From: Fibrobacter sp. UBA1313
GTDB lineage: Bacteria > Fibrobacterota > Fibrobacteria > Fibrobacterales > Fibrobacteraceae
Reading direction: 5' to 3'
Assembly (NCBI GenBank): GCA_002307115.1
Contig: DBTP01000096.1
Coordinates: forward strand, 1-33,460
Length of the DNA stretch: 33,460 bases
Shown here piece by piece: positions 15,381 through 23,595 of this stretch (positions are counted from its first letter, which is position 1; each line of letters starts with the position of its first letter). The notes beneath the pieces were generated by a model. The model ran no database searches. It was given only the letters and a program-made list of their open reading frames with translations, and had not been told where the DNA came from. A program made the position numbers and the translations under genes.

Positions 15381-17552
15381 ATGAAATTAATTCTTGCCGG
15401 AGTTTTGCTTGCTGTTGCGTGTTCATTTGGAGCAACTACATACGCAAATGCTGTTCCTTTGCGTGTTGGTCCGGTTTCTAATTATGGAGCGCTGGGAACA
15501 AGCGGAAGTAAGGTGGTGAGCCTTTCTTCAGGAAAGCAAGTAATGCTTCGCGGAATGAGCCTTTTCTGGTCCGATGCGACGGGCGTCCCCTATTATAATT
15601 CTGATGTGATTTCTTGGGCTGTAAAAAACTTGGGCATGACTGTGTTCCGCTTTGCTATGGGCATTCAGTATTATGATAGTGATGGAGGAACGAGTAATGC
15701 TTTGGATGCTAACTATTCCTACATCGGGAACCCAGACGGTGACATTTCCCTTTTGGATTTGACGGTAAAAGCGGCTATTGAAAATGATGTTTATATCATT
15801 GTGGACTGGCACAGCCATCGCGCTCATAATGAAACCTCTTCTGCCGAGGCCTTTTTCAAAAAAGTGGCTCAGCGCTACGCTGGTATCCCGAACATCATTT
15901 GGGAAGTGTACAATGAACCGGTAAATACTAGCTGGGGCTCTATTCAAAGTTATGCAAATACCGTGGTTGGGGGTATCCGGAATTATTCTCAGAATTTGGC
16001 CATCGTTGGAACTTCCAACTGGTCGCAAAATCCGCAGGAAGCGAACAGTAGTCCGGTAAATGCTACTAACGTAGCGTATGTATTCCATTTTTATGCAGGT
16101 TCTCATTCCGTAAGTTCTTTTGGTTCCAACATTACTAGTGCTATGGGAGCGGGGCACGCCGTGTTTATTTCGGAATGGGGCACGACGGATGCTAATGGTA
16201 GTGGTAGCGTTAGCTCTTCTGAAACGGCAAATTGGATTTCCTTTATGGAATCCAACAAGATCAGCAATTGTAACTGGTCGCTGCGCCAGGCTTCTTCTAC
16301 GTTGAACAATACGACGGAAGCTTCGGCCATGTTTACAGGTTCCACGAATTTGACAACCCAGGAGGCCCTCAGTAACGCGGCATATTCCACTTCGGGATCG
16401 ATTGTTAAAACTTATCTCACAAGTTATAGCAAAACAGCTGTGTGGGAAGATACACTCACGAGCGGGGCCCGTAGCGGTTCTTGCGCTTTTGCCCACCAGA
16501 GCGCTCCAGAAACGCAAGGTACGATCACTGGCGTTGCTAATTCCAGTTGCACATATACCTCCAGTAATGAAAGTGTTGCGACGATTTCAGGTGGTGTGAT
16601 TACTCTGTACAAGGCGGGATATGCCGTGATGACTGGAAATGATGGAACAAAGAGCGTTGTTACGGCAACGCTAATGCCAGCACAGACTGTGAATATCCCT
16701 TCTTACACTTGCCGTATAGATACAAGCTGCTCAGGAACGAAAGCGGGTAATTATTCCGGTTCCTCTTCTTTCGAAAAACCGATCGACCGCACTGTGACGG
16801 ATCAGGGCGCAACGATTACATATTCTTCGGATAATCCTGATGTTATATCTGTTCAGCAGATTACTTGCACGGGATCCAGTTGTCTTACTGCACAGAAGAA
16901 TACTAAGATATGGATTGCTAGGTTTAATTCTCGGGGAACCGCGACGATTCACGCAAAGGCTTCTGCAGTGACTGGATATCGCGCTTTGGATACGACGGTT
17001 TATTTCTACTATTTGAAAAAACAACAGCGGTATAATGGAACTTATTTCCGTGATACGGCGGTTACTGTAAATTCATCTACATTGATGCTCCTTGATACTG
17101 CCCGTTATGAACGAGCTGCGATTACGTATGCATTCTCTCCAGAAGGTTTTGCGACGAAGAGTGGTGAGTATTTGGTGGCTGGGGCTAATGACGGCACAAT
17201 TTTACTGACCGCTACTGTTGCAGAAACTACAAATTATGAAGGTCAGACGATGACGGCTACAGTTGTAATTGGAACCGGAGTTATTAATGTTTCTATTGAA
17301 AAACGTCTGACTCCTGCTGTGCCTTTCCTTGCTAAGGTGAATTCTCAAGATCTTGTCTTGACCTTGAAACAGTCTGCATTTGTTTCTATTCAAGTGACAA
17401 ATGCTACAGGCAAAAGGATGGATGTTTCTACGCAGCGTTATTTCCCTACAGGTGAACAGCATATTAGTTTGGCTGGATTGGCACTGGGTCGTTATTTTGT
17501 ACGAGTTCAACAGGGTGGTTTTTCTAAAACCTTCACTTGGAGTAATCGATGA
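15381..17552 (+). CDS. GH5 endoglucanase with T9SS-type sorting tail
   Basis: 723 residues, secreted. The signal peptide ends near SFGA. A GH5 catalytic domain (about 25-345, subfamily 2-like) carries Arg90 in TVFRFAMG, the VDWHSH segment, the acid/base Glu179 in VYNEP and the nucleophile Glu265 in ISEWG. About 280 residues of Ser/Thr-rich beta modules follow, with Ig-like wording (SCTYTSSNESVATISGG, ATITYSSDNPDVISVQ) and several Cys pairs. The last 60-70 residues (VSIQVTNATGKRMD, then LGRYFVRVQQGG) form a sorting domain of type IX kind. AGAGG lies nine bases before ATG 15381. The stop overlaps the start of the GH8 gene by four bases (ATGA), so the two are translationally coupled. Family and export class are firm; precise substrate is inferred. 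Confidence 0.9.
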   Translation: MKLILAGVLLAVACSFGATTYANAVPLRVGPVSNYGALGTSGSKVVSLSSGKQVMLRGMSLFWSDATGVPYYNSDVISWAVKNLGMTVFRFAMGIQYYDSDGGTSNALDANYSYIGNPDGDISLLDLTVKAAIENDVYIIVDWHSHRAHNETSSAEAFFKKVAQRYAGIPNIIWEVYNEPVNTSWGSIQSYANTVVGGIRNYSQNLAIVGTSNWSQNPQEANSSPVNATNVAYVFHFYAGSHSVSSFGSNITSAMGAGHAVFISEWGTTDANGSGSVSSSETANWISFMESNKISNCNWSLRQASSTLNNTTEASAMFTGSTNLTTQEALSNAAYSTSGSIVKTYLTSYSKTAVWEDTLTSGARSGSCAFAHQSAPETQGTITGVANSSCTYTSSNESVATISGGVITLYKAGYAVMTGNDGTKSVVTATLMPAQTVNIPSYTCRIDTSCSGTKAGNYSGSSSFEKPIDRTVTDQGATITYSSDNPDVISVQQITCTGSSCLTAQKNTKIWIARFNSRGTATIHAKASAVTGYRALDTTVYFYYLKKQQRYNGTYFRDTAVTVNSSTLMLLDTARYERAAITYAFSPEGFATKSGEYLVAGANDGTILLTATVAETTNYEGQTMTATVVIGTGVINVSIEKRLTPAVPFLAKVNSQDLVLTLKQSAFVSIQVTNATGKRMDVSTQRYFPTGEQHISLAGLALGRYFVRVQQGGFSKTFTWSNR

Positions 17553-19411
17553 AATTTCTTCACTATGTTGCTGTTTTAGGTCTTTTTGCCGTTGCCGGAG
17601 CTTCTGTGAAGTTCCCGTATCCGCAAGCACATACATATGGCAATAATACGATTATTGCCAAGCCGGTTAGTGTATGCACTAGTGTATCACCTTCGGCACA
17701 ATTGAAAAATCAGTTTTTGAGTTACTTGTCCAATTATTATACGGAAAGTGGTAATTATGCTCGCATTAAGTTTGATGATGTAAATTACACGGTATCGGAA
17801 GGTATCGGTTATGGTATGATTTTCATGGTCTATTTTAGCGACAATACGACGAGTTATCAGTCCCAGTTTGATAGGCTTTGGGCTTATTATCAAAACTATA
17901 CTGATGGAAACGGGTTAATGCATTGGAAAATACAGGGCTTTAATTCTGTGAATCAATCTGGTAGTGCGACTGATGCGGATGAAGATGTTGCTTTTGCTTT
18001 GGCAATGGCGTATTATCAGTGGGGCGATTCTAAATACCAGACTGCTGCGGCTTCTTTAATTGCTAAGATCCGGTCGAATGATTTTAATTCGGATGGAATG
18101 CATAAGCCGGGAGACCAGTGGGATAATGTCAAGAATCCGAGCTATGTAAGCCCAGCTGCTTATGAAATATTTAAGTTCTTTGATACGAGCAATAGTTCTT
18201 TCTGGTCTTCTGCTGTTTCAAAGAACTATTCATTGCTTCAATCGAACCAAAATTCTTCCACGGGCCTTCCGTCTGGATGGTGCACTTCTTCTGGTCAGCC
18301 TACAAACGGAAACAATTCGTTTATTGCTTTTGATTATGATGCATCTCGCGCTCCTTGGCGCTGGGCTTGGTCTTATGCTTGGTACGGACATTCTCAAGCG
18401 AGTTCTTTGTTGAACAAACTTTCTACTTGGGTCAATTCTCAATTGGTAACACAATTGAAGATCAATATGTGCGTTGATGGTTCAACGAATTGTGGCAGTA
18501 ACAGCATTGAATCTGATGGAACGTCTATAGGCTCTTTATCTTCTACTTTGATTTATAATTCCAGCTATCAAGACAAATTGAATAGCAACTTTCAATCGCT
18601 GTTGCTACAAAATCCCGGATATTACCATTCTTCTTTGCGCTTGCTTACTGGTTTGCTAGTGACGGGAAACTTCCAAAATTTTGCAACGGCGACTCCTGTT
18701 ACAGCAACATCGTCCTCTTCCTCTTTGCCTGAAGAATGCCAAGTCTCTAGCTCTAGCACTTATGTGAATTCTGGTGCTTATGGGTGGAATTCTGAAACGG
18801 TGGAACTTTCTGAAGAATCCGCAGATGGTGTGAAAATTGGTAATTTGATTGGCAGTGCTAGCCGTCGTTGGGTGACCAAGGTTTTAGGTACTGTGTCTGC
18901 AGGGGTTACTTATACGGTTTCCTTCGAGCTTTGCGAAGATGCTGGTGGGGAAGCTCAAGATGCACACTTCCTAATCAATAACAGTGGAGAAATTTGCGAT
19001 TATAAATATGATCTTTCTGGGGGTACATGTGCTCAAGCTTCTTGTACTTATACTTCCACTAACACACAATCAGACACTTTAAATTTATGGCTTTGGGATT
19101 GGGGTGGAGTCTTTACTATTTCGAAGTTGCTGGCGTATTCTAACCAAGGAGACACTCTTATTTCTGGAATAAATTCTTTGACGAAATTTGCAAGTAGTCC
19201 TGAAATTTTTCTTACTGACGGCTACGCTCATTTGGTTCTACAAGCTTACTCTAACGTTTCTTTGTTAGATGTACAGGGGCGTGTTATCCGTAATTTTACG
19301 GCTAAAGCAGGATCTTTGGCGCTTCCTCTCAATGGTATTTCTAAAGGATTTTATATGATTTCAATCCGGTCGGCCTTGGGTAACAACGTTTATCGGATTC
19401 AAATTAAATAG
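17549..19411 (+). CDS. GH8 endoglucanase with CBM-like domain and sorting tail
   Basis: 620 residues, second gene of the pair. The signal peptide ends near AGAS. The GH8 domain (about 25-375) has the acid Glu84 in SEGIGYGM, Asp142/Asp144 in TDADEDVAFAL and a standard YDASRAPWRW segment with Asp264, so all usual residues are present. A Ser-rich linker (near 388-395) leads to a beta-sandwich (about 400-540; VTYTVSFELCEDAGG, LNLWLWDWGGVFTISKL) that resembles carbohydrate-binding modules. The final 60 residues (SLLDVQGRVIRNF, then GFYMISIRSALG, RIQIK) are a type IX-like sorting domain. A rho-independent terminator follows. Coupled GH5 and GH8 products would attack the same glucan by retaining and inverting mechanisms respectively. 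Confidence 0.9.
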   Translation: MKFLHYVAVLGLFAVAGASVKFPYPQAHTYGNNTIIAKPVSVCTSVSPSAQLKNQFLSYLSNYYTESGNYARIKFDDVNYTVSEGIGYGMIFMVYFSDNTTSYQSQFDRLWAYYQNYTDGNGLMHWKIQGFNSVNQSGSATDADEDVAFALAMAYYQWGDSKYQTAAASLIAKIRSNDFNSDGMHKPGDQWDNVKNPSYVSPAAYEIFKFFDTSNSSFWSSAVSKNYSLLQSNQNSSTGLPSGWCTSSGQPTNGNNSFIAFDYDASRAPWRWAWSYAWYGHSQASSLLNKLSTWVNSQLVTQLKINMCVDGSTNCGSNSIESDGTSIGSLSSTLIYNSSYQDKLNSNFQSLLLQNPGYYHSSLRLLTGLLVTGNFQNFATATPVTATSSSSSLPEECQVSSSSTYVNSGAYGWNSETVELSEESADGVKIGNLIGSASRRWVTKVLGTVSAGVTYTVSFELCEDAGGEAQDAHFLINNSGEICDYKYDLSGGTCAQASCTYTSTNTQSDTLNLWLWDWGGVFTISKLLAYSNQGDTLISGINSLTKFASSPEIFLTDGYAHLVLQAYSNVSLLDVQGRVIRNFTAKAGSLALPLNGISKGFYMISIRSALGNNVYRIQIK

Positions 19412-19420
19412 AGCTTTTTA

Positions 19421-20320
19421 TTGCTAAAGGGCCTCCGCATTCTTTGCGGGGGCTTTTTTGTATATTTCCCTGCGATGCAAGCCGATAGTTTAAATACTTC
19501 TAATGCCGCACAAGATTCGTCTAGGCAATCCGGATCTAGCCCTGTTCGCCTTCCGACAGCAGCGGAACTGGGAATACACGTCAAGACGGTTCCAATTCCA
19601 TCTCTGGTGAAAGGCGATACATTCGAACTTTCGGTTGATGTTTCCTGGGAAGCCCAAGGCAGTGTTCTTCTGATTGTGCCAGCTAGTTCCGCGAATACCA
19701 AAGGTATCACCCAACTTAATGTAAAAGAAAGTCATTTCCGCGAAATCAAAAGCGGGAAGGAAGTCTCGAGCAGCACTTTTATCTACACACTTTCTGCTGA
19801 TGATACTGGCAGTCTGCAAATCCCCGCGCTCAAGTTTCAGATTCCAACACAAAACGGGCCTATCGAATTCGCATCCGAAAGTGTTCCTGTGCGAGTCGAT
19901 GGACCTTCTCACGTGGCTTTTACCGTCGCCGGCGGAATAGCCATATTGCTGATCGGCGTGCTCGCAGGCTTTGTGTGCTTTTTGCGCAAAAAAAAGCAAA
20001 AGGAAATGGCAAAGAAGGAACTTTCTACAGAAGATGACCGCATTGCCAAAGACTTTTTGCTTCTCAAAAAGCGCCTGGCAAACGCGGATAGTCGGGAATG
20101 GTTGCTTGCGCTTGAAAAAGTTTGTAAATCATGGGCCATGAGTCGCTTTGGTGAAGATGATCTTGATGCTTTGGCGAATGCGGAAAAGCTTGAAGGGTGG
20201 GCCCCTTTGCTTGAGGAATTTACCCATGCCCGTTATGGTGGCGGGCAACGGGATGCATTTATGAATCGTGAGACGTGGAAAATAGCTTCCCGTTTGATGC
20301 AAATGACAGAAGACGAATAA
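19421..20320 (+). CDS. BatD-like membrane-anchored protein, first gene of Bat operon
   Basis: 299 residues from TTG 19421, or 281 from ATG 19475. Order: an extracytoplasmic beta domain (about 60-160; VKGDTFELSVDVSW, GSLQIPALKF), one membrane helix (164-188, AILLIGVLAGFVCFL), a basic stop (RKKKQKEMAKK), then a helical cytoplasmic domain. This resembles BatD/DUF4381-type proteins that accompany MoxR. Topology requires an export signal, and only the TTG start gives one (MLKGLRILCGGFFVYF). The TTG has AGAG seven bases upstream, overlapping the GH8 stop as elsewhere in this genome, whereas ATG 19475 has no ribosome site. Yet the extra codons are the terminator hairpin itself. The start therefore remains open. 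Its neighbour moxR begins nine bases after its stop. Confidence 0.65.
   Translation: MLKGLRILCGGFFVYFPAMQADSLNTSNAAQDSSRQSGSSPVRLPTAAELGIHVKTVPIPSLVKGDTFELSVDVSWEAQGSVLLIVPASSANTKGITQLNVKESHFREIKSGKEVSSSTFIYTLSADDTGSLQIPALKFQIPTQNGPIEFASESVPVRVDGPSHVAFTVAGGIAILLIGVLAGFVCFLRKKKQKEMAKKELSTEDDRIAKDFLLLKKRLANADSREWLLALEKVCKSWAMSRFGEDDLDALANAEKLEGWAPLLEEFTHARYGGGQRDAFMNRETWKIASRLMQMTEDE
19428..19459 (+). terminator. Rho-independent terminator after the GH5-GH8 pair
   Basis: The nine-base stem GCCTCCGCA (19431-19439) / TGCGGGGGC (19445-19453) with loop TTCTT is followed by six T residues. By form it is one of the clearest terminators in the window. It overlaps the possible 5' coding end of the next gene, so it may act partly as an attenuator between the cellulase and Bat operons. 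Confidence 0.85.
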
Positions 20321-20329
20321 GAGGATACA

Positions 20330-21316
20330 ATGACTAATATTCAAGAACTCTCAGAAAAAATCAAGGAACAGAGTGGCTTTTGCTCCGCCTTGCTTCGTGA
20401 AGTAGAAGACACGGTGATTGGGCAGAAGGACATGATGGAAAGCATTTTGATAGGCATTCTTGCGGATGGCCATGTGCTTTTGGAAGGGCTTCCCGGTCTT
20501 GCAAAGACGACGGCGGTGAAAGCTTTTTCGGACGCGGTCTCCTTGGATTTCAAGCGGATTCAGTTTACGCCGGATTTGCTCCCTGCCGATTTGGTGGGTA
20601 CGACGATTTATAATGCGAAGGAATCTTGCTTTGAGACCAGGCGCGGTCCCTTGTTCACAAACTTAGTGCTCGCGGATGAAATTAACCGAGCTCCTTCAAA
20701 AGTGCAGAGTGCGCTTCTGGAAGCGATGCAGGAACGCTGCATTACGATTGGGGATAACACTTATCGTTTGGATGAGCCGTTTTTGGTGCTTGCGACGCAG
20801 AATCCGATTGAACAGGAAGGAACCTATCCTTTGCCGGAAGCTCAGGTGGATCGCTTTTTGCTGAAGGTGAAGGTGGGCTATCCGAGTAAAGTGGATGAGA
20901 TGCGCATTCTGGAAGCGGTAAGCGGTAATGGGTTGAAGCAACCGACGGCGGTGGCTTCGAAACAGGATATTCTTGCTTCCCGTCAGTTGGTGAAGTCAGT
21001 TTATGTGGATGAACGGATTCGCGAGTATATTGTGAATTTGGTGGCAGCGACTCGTGACCCCGCGAGCATTAAACGCAATGATCTCGTGAACTTTATTTCG
21101 GTGGGGGCTTCTCCCCGTGCTTCCATTGGCCTTGCGCAGGCTTCAAAGGCCCATGCGTTTATTCAGGGTCGCGCTTATGTGACACCGGAAGACGTGAAAG
21201 CGGTCGCAATGGAAGTGATGCGTCATCGTATTATTCTGAGTTATGAGGCGGAAGCGGAAGAGATTTCTTCCGAAACGGTGGTGCAGAAGATTCTGGATTC
21301 TGTGGAAGTCCCGTAG
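20330..21316 (+). CDS. moxR: MoxR-family AAA+ ATPase
   Basis: 328 residues, cytoplasmic. MoxR ATPases act as chaperones for partner proteins, often with VWA-domain proteins encoded nearby, as here. Walker A is GLPGLAKT (53-60), the typical MoxR form; Walker B is LVLADE (112-117); the sensor segment is ATQNPIEQEGTYPLPEAQ and the arginine-finger region follows in ASPRAS. The C-terminal lid is present, and the length is normal for the family. GAGG lies six bases before ATG 20330. It sits between the anchored BatD-like protein and the DUF58 gene, the usual partner order. Specific client proteins cannot be read from sequence. Confidence 0.93.
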   Translation: MTNIQELSEKIKEQSGFCSALLREVEDTVIGQKDMMESILIGILADGHVLLEGLPGLAKTTAVKAFSDAVSLDFKRIQFTPDLLPADLVGTTIYNAKESCFETRRGPLFTNLVLADEINRAPSKVQSALLEAMQERCITIGDNTYRLDEPFLVLATQNPIEQEGTYPLPEAQVDRFLLKVKVGYPSKVDEMRILEAVSGNGLKQPTAVASKQDILASRQLVKSVYVDERIREYIVNLVAATRDPASIKRNDLVNFISVGASPRASIGLAQASKAHAFIQGRAYVTPEDVKAVAMEVMRHRIILSYEAEAEEISSETVVQKILDSVEVP

Positions 21317-21324
21317 GCGTTGCT

Positions 21325-22215
21325 ATGATGGATAAGGAAGTTCTTAAGACAGTCAGTCGCATTGAACTTTCCGTGCGGGGTTCTTTGGATGCTGTGATGG
21401 CCGGCGTCTATCACAGTTCCTTTAAGGGAAATGGCATGGAGTTCAGTGAGGTGCGTGAATACGTGCCCGGTGACGATGTGCGTTCCATTGATTGGAATGT
21501 GACGGCGCGTATGGGCACTCCGTACATCAAAAAGTTTGTGGAAGAACGCGAGTTGACTTTGATGCTCATGGTGGATGCAAGTTCCAGTTCTGAGTTTGGC
21601 TCTGGGAGTCAAATGAAGGGCGAATTGATGGCGAACCTGACCGCTCTCCTCGCATTTGCTGCGATTAGAAATAACGATAAAGTAGGGCTCTTGATTTTTA
21701 CCGATCAAGTAGAACTCTTTATTCCGCCTGGAAAGGGACGCAAACATGTATTGCGTTTGATCCGCGAAGTGCTTTATTTTAAGCCGACCCATGTGAAGAC
21801 GAATTTGGAAATTGCGTTGGAATATGTGGGAGGCATTCTGAATCGGCGTTCCATGGTGGTGGTGCTTTCCGATTTTTTGGATACAGGGTATGATCGCGCG
21901 TTTAAAGTTTTGCGGAAACGTCATGATGTGCTCGCCGTTTCTGTAGTGGATCCGAGGGAAACGGAACTCCCTTCGGTGGGTCTTGTAGAGTTTGAGGACC
22001 CGGAGACGGGGGAAACTTTGCTGGTGGATACGGGCGATGCGGCGTTTCGTGAAGCGTTTATGCGGGAGGCTAAAAAGCAGGGCCGTCAGACTAAAGAATT
22101 ATTCGAAAGAATGTCGGTGGATTACGTGAGACTTATGATTCGTGATGAATTTAAAGATTCTGTGTCCCCTTTGATTGAACATTTTCGGCGAAGAGCCAAA
22201 GCGGTAAATAGGTAA
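21325..22215 (+). CDS. DUF58 protein (VWA-like) of the MoxR/Bat operon
   Basis: 296 residues, soluble. The family hallmark GMEFSEVREYVPGDDVR followed by IDWNVTAR lies at about 37-61. A degenerate VWA-like fold follows: MLMVDASSSSEF has Asp-x-Ser-x-Ser spacing, and VVVLSDFLD takes the later acidic position. DUF58 proteins nearly always sit directly after moxR and are thought to be MoxR partners. The gene begins nine bases after moxR; ATG 21325 and ATG 21328 are both possible. There is no signal peptide. It is followed by the only loose spacer in the operon (216 bases). Confidence 0.9.
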   Translation: MMDKEVLKTVSRIELSVRGSLDAVMAGVYHSSFKGNGMEFSEVREYVPGDDVRSIDWNVTARMGTPYIKKFVEERELTLMLMVDASSSSEFGSGSQMKGELMANLTALLAFAAIRNNDKVGLLIFTDQVELFIPPGKGRKHVLRLIREVLYFKPTHVKTNLEIALEYVGGILNRRSMVVVLSDFLDTGYDRAFKVLRKRHDVLAVSVVDPRETELPSVGLVEFEDPETGETLLVDTGDAAFREAFMREAKKQGRQTKELFERMSVDYVRLMIRDEFKDSVSPLIEHFRRRAKAVNR

Positions 22216-22431
22216 TTTGATGAAAACTGTGTTGCCGGGCTGTTTGTTTTACATGAAGCTCCGCTTTGGTGCGCGTCTGGCCTCGTTTGATAACACCTTG
22301 CAGAAAATTGAATGTGTGCGGCGAACTGTTGATTTGAATTTTGGTTTGTGTTACTTTGTATGAAATTAGTAGTGCTGATGGTTTGAGATATTGTGGCGTG
22401 TGATTTTTTTGAGTTGTTTTAGGAGTTTTGA
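22216..22431 (+). other. Spacer inside the Bat operon
   Basis: This 216-base gap stands out in an operon whose other genes overlap or lie within nine bases of one another. It holds one 47-codon plus-strand frame starting at ATG 22220 with no clear ribosome site and no recognised product. The rest is T/G-rich. I do not call a gene. It may contain an internal promoter or a decayed gene. Confidence 0.35.
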
Positions 22432-23595
22432 ATGTTGAAGTGTAATAAATCGATTTTTTGGTTATTGGCTTTGACGCTTTTGGGCTGCGGCTCGGCTTTT
22501 GCTTTTGACGTGAAAGTGAAGTCTTTCGTGAGTTCATCGCAAGTCTTTATTGGCGATATCTTTTCTTATAAGATAGAGGTGGAGGTTCCTTCGGCGGCGA
22601 AGGTGGATTTGCCGAGTTTTGTGGGGAACCTGGGTAGCTTTGAAGTAAAAGAGATGCAGAATGATCGTGTGACGGAGGGAATGCCGAAGGGCACGGTGAA
22701 GGTTGTCTGGAATGCGACTTTGAATACGCTGGTGGGTGGTGATTTTTTAATTGCCCCGCAGGAAGTGGAAGTGGTGGTGGGGAAGGATACGGTGAAGACC
22801 CGTACGGATCCCGTGGCGGTGAAGGTCGCTTCGCGCACAACGGGGGAAGAAACCGATATTCTGGATGTGGAAGCCCCACTCAAGGACCCTCGTTTACCTG
22901 TATGGTTATGGTGGCTGATGGGAATTCTGGGCGCCGCTTTGCTGGTGTTCCTCGGTTGGTATTTGCATAAGAAGTTGCGCAAGGGGATTGAAGAACTTCA
23001 ATTGCCCCCGTATGACGAAGCAAAACTCGCGCTTAAGAAAATGCGGGATCGAAATCTGCTTGCCGTGGGTGACCAGGCGGAATTTTTTGCGAGCATTAGT
23101 TTTATTGCGAGGCGTTATGTGCAACGAAGATTTGATGTGGATATTTTGGATGCGACGCTTTCTCAGTTGAAAAAACGCATGGCCCATGTGGTCGGTTTGC
23201 AACAGGCTTATAAGGAATCGGTGGTGTCGCTCGAAGAAGAGACAGAGCCCGTAAAATTTGCAAAGATGAAATTAAATAGTGATCGGTGTGATTTCTGGAA
23301 TGTTTGGATTGATCGATTGCTGGACGATACGCGCCCTCTCCCTGAAGAGGAGAAGAATAAGGACGCTAAGAATTCCAAAGAAGGAAAAGCCGCTCCAGAG
23401 GATAAACAAAAAAAGAAAGAAAACCAAGATTCCGAGCCATCAGAAAAGAAAGAGCCCTACAAAAATCATATTGATCCTGAGAGCCCTCGTATGGAAGCTG
23501 ATGATGGTGGAGGTCTCCGAAAAAAAGAGAGTGCAAAGATTATCGATGCCGTGATAGTTGATTCGGATAAGGCTTCGTCTAAAGGAGGCCTGTGA
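22432..23595 (+). CDS. Second BatD/DUF4381-like membrane protein
   Basis: 387 residues. A signal peptide (about 1-24, ending SAFA) precedes an extracytoplasmic beta domain (about 25-135; VKVKSFVSSSQVFIGDIFSY, ending TDPVAVKV), a membrane helix at about 156-178, then a helical cytoplasmic domain (PPYDEAKLALKKM, ISFIARRYVQRRFD) and a charged, Lys/Glu-rich tail (about 305-387). The order matches DUF4381/BatD-type proteins found between DUF58 and VWA genes in Bat operons. AGGAG precedes ATG 22432. It shares plan, but little obvious sequence, with the first gene of the operon. The gene ends on AGGAGG, which serves the next gene; stop and next start share one base. Confidence 0.75.
   Translation: MLKCNKSIFWLLALTLLGCGSAFAFDVKVKSFVSSSQVFIGDIFSYKIEVEVPSAAKVDLPSFVGNLGSFEVKEMQNDRVTEGMPKGTVKVVWNATLNTLVGGDFLIAPQEVEVVVGKDTVKTRTDPVAVKVASRTTGEETDILDVEAPLKDPRLPVWLWWLMGILGAALLVFLGWYLHKKLRKGIEELQLPPYDEAKLALKKMRDRNLLAVGDQAEFFASISFIARRYVQRRFDVDILDATLSQLKKRMAHVVGLQQAYKESVVSLEEETEPVKFAKMKLNSDRCDFWNVWIDRLLDDTRPLPEEEKNKDAKNSKEGKAAPEDKQKKKENQDSEPSEKKEPYKNHIDPESPRMEADDGGGLRKKESAKIIDAVIVDSDKASSKGGL

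Noticed and set aside
16103..16517. Antisense frames inside the GH5 gene, including the 329-codon one reaching 15528
   Set aside because: Length alone supports them; the plus-strand frame has both catalytic Glu motifs, a signal peptide and a sorting domain.
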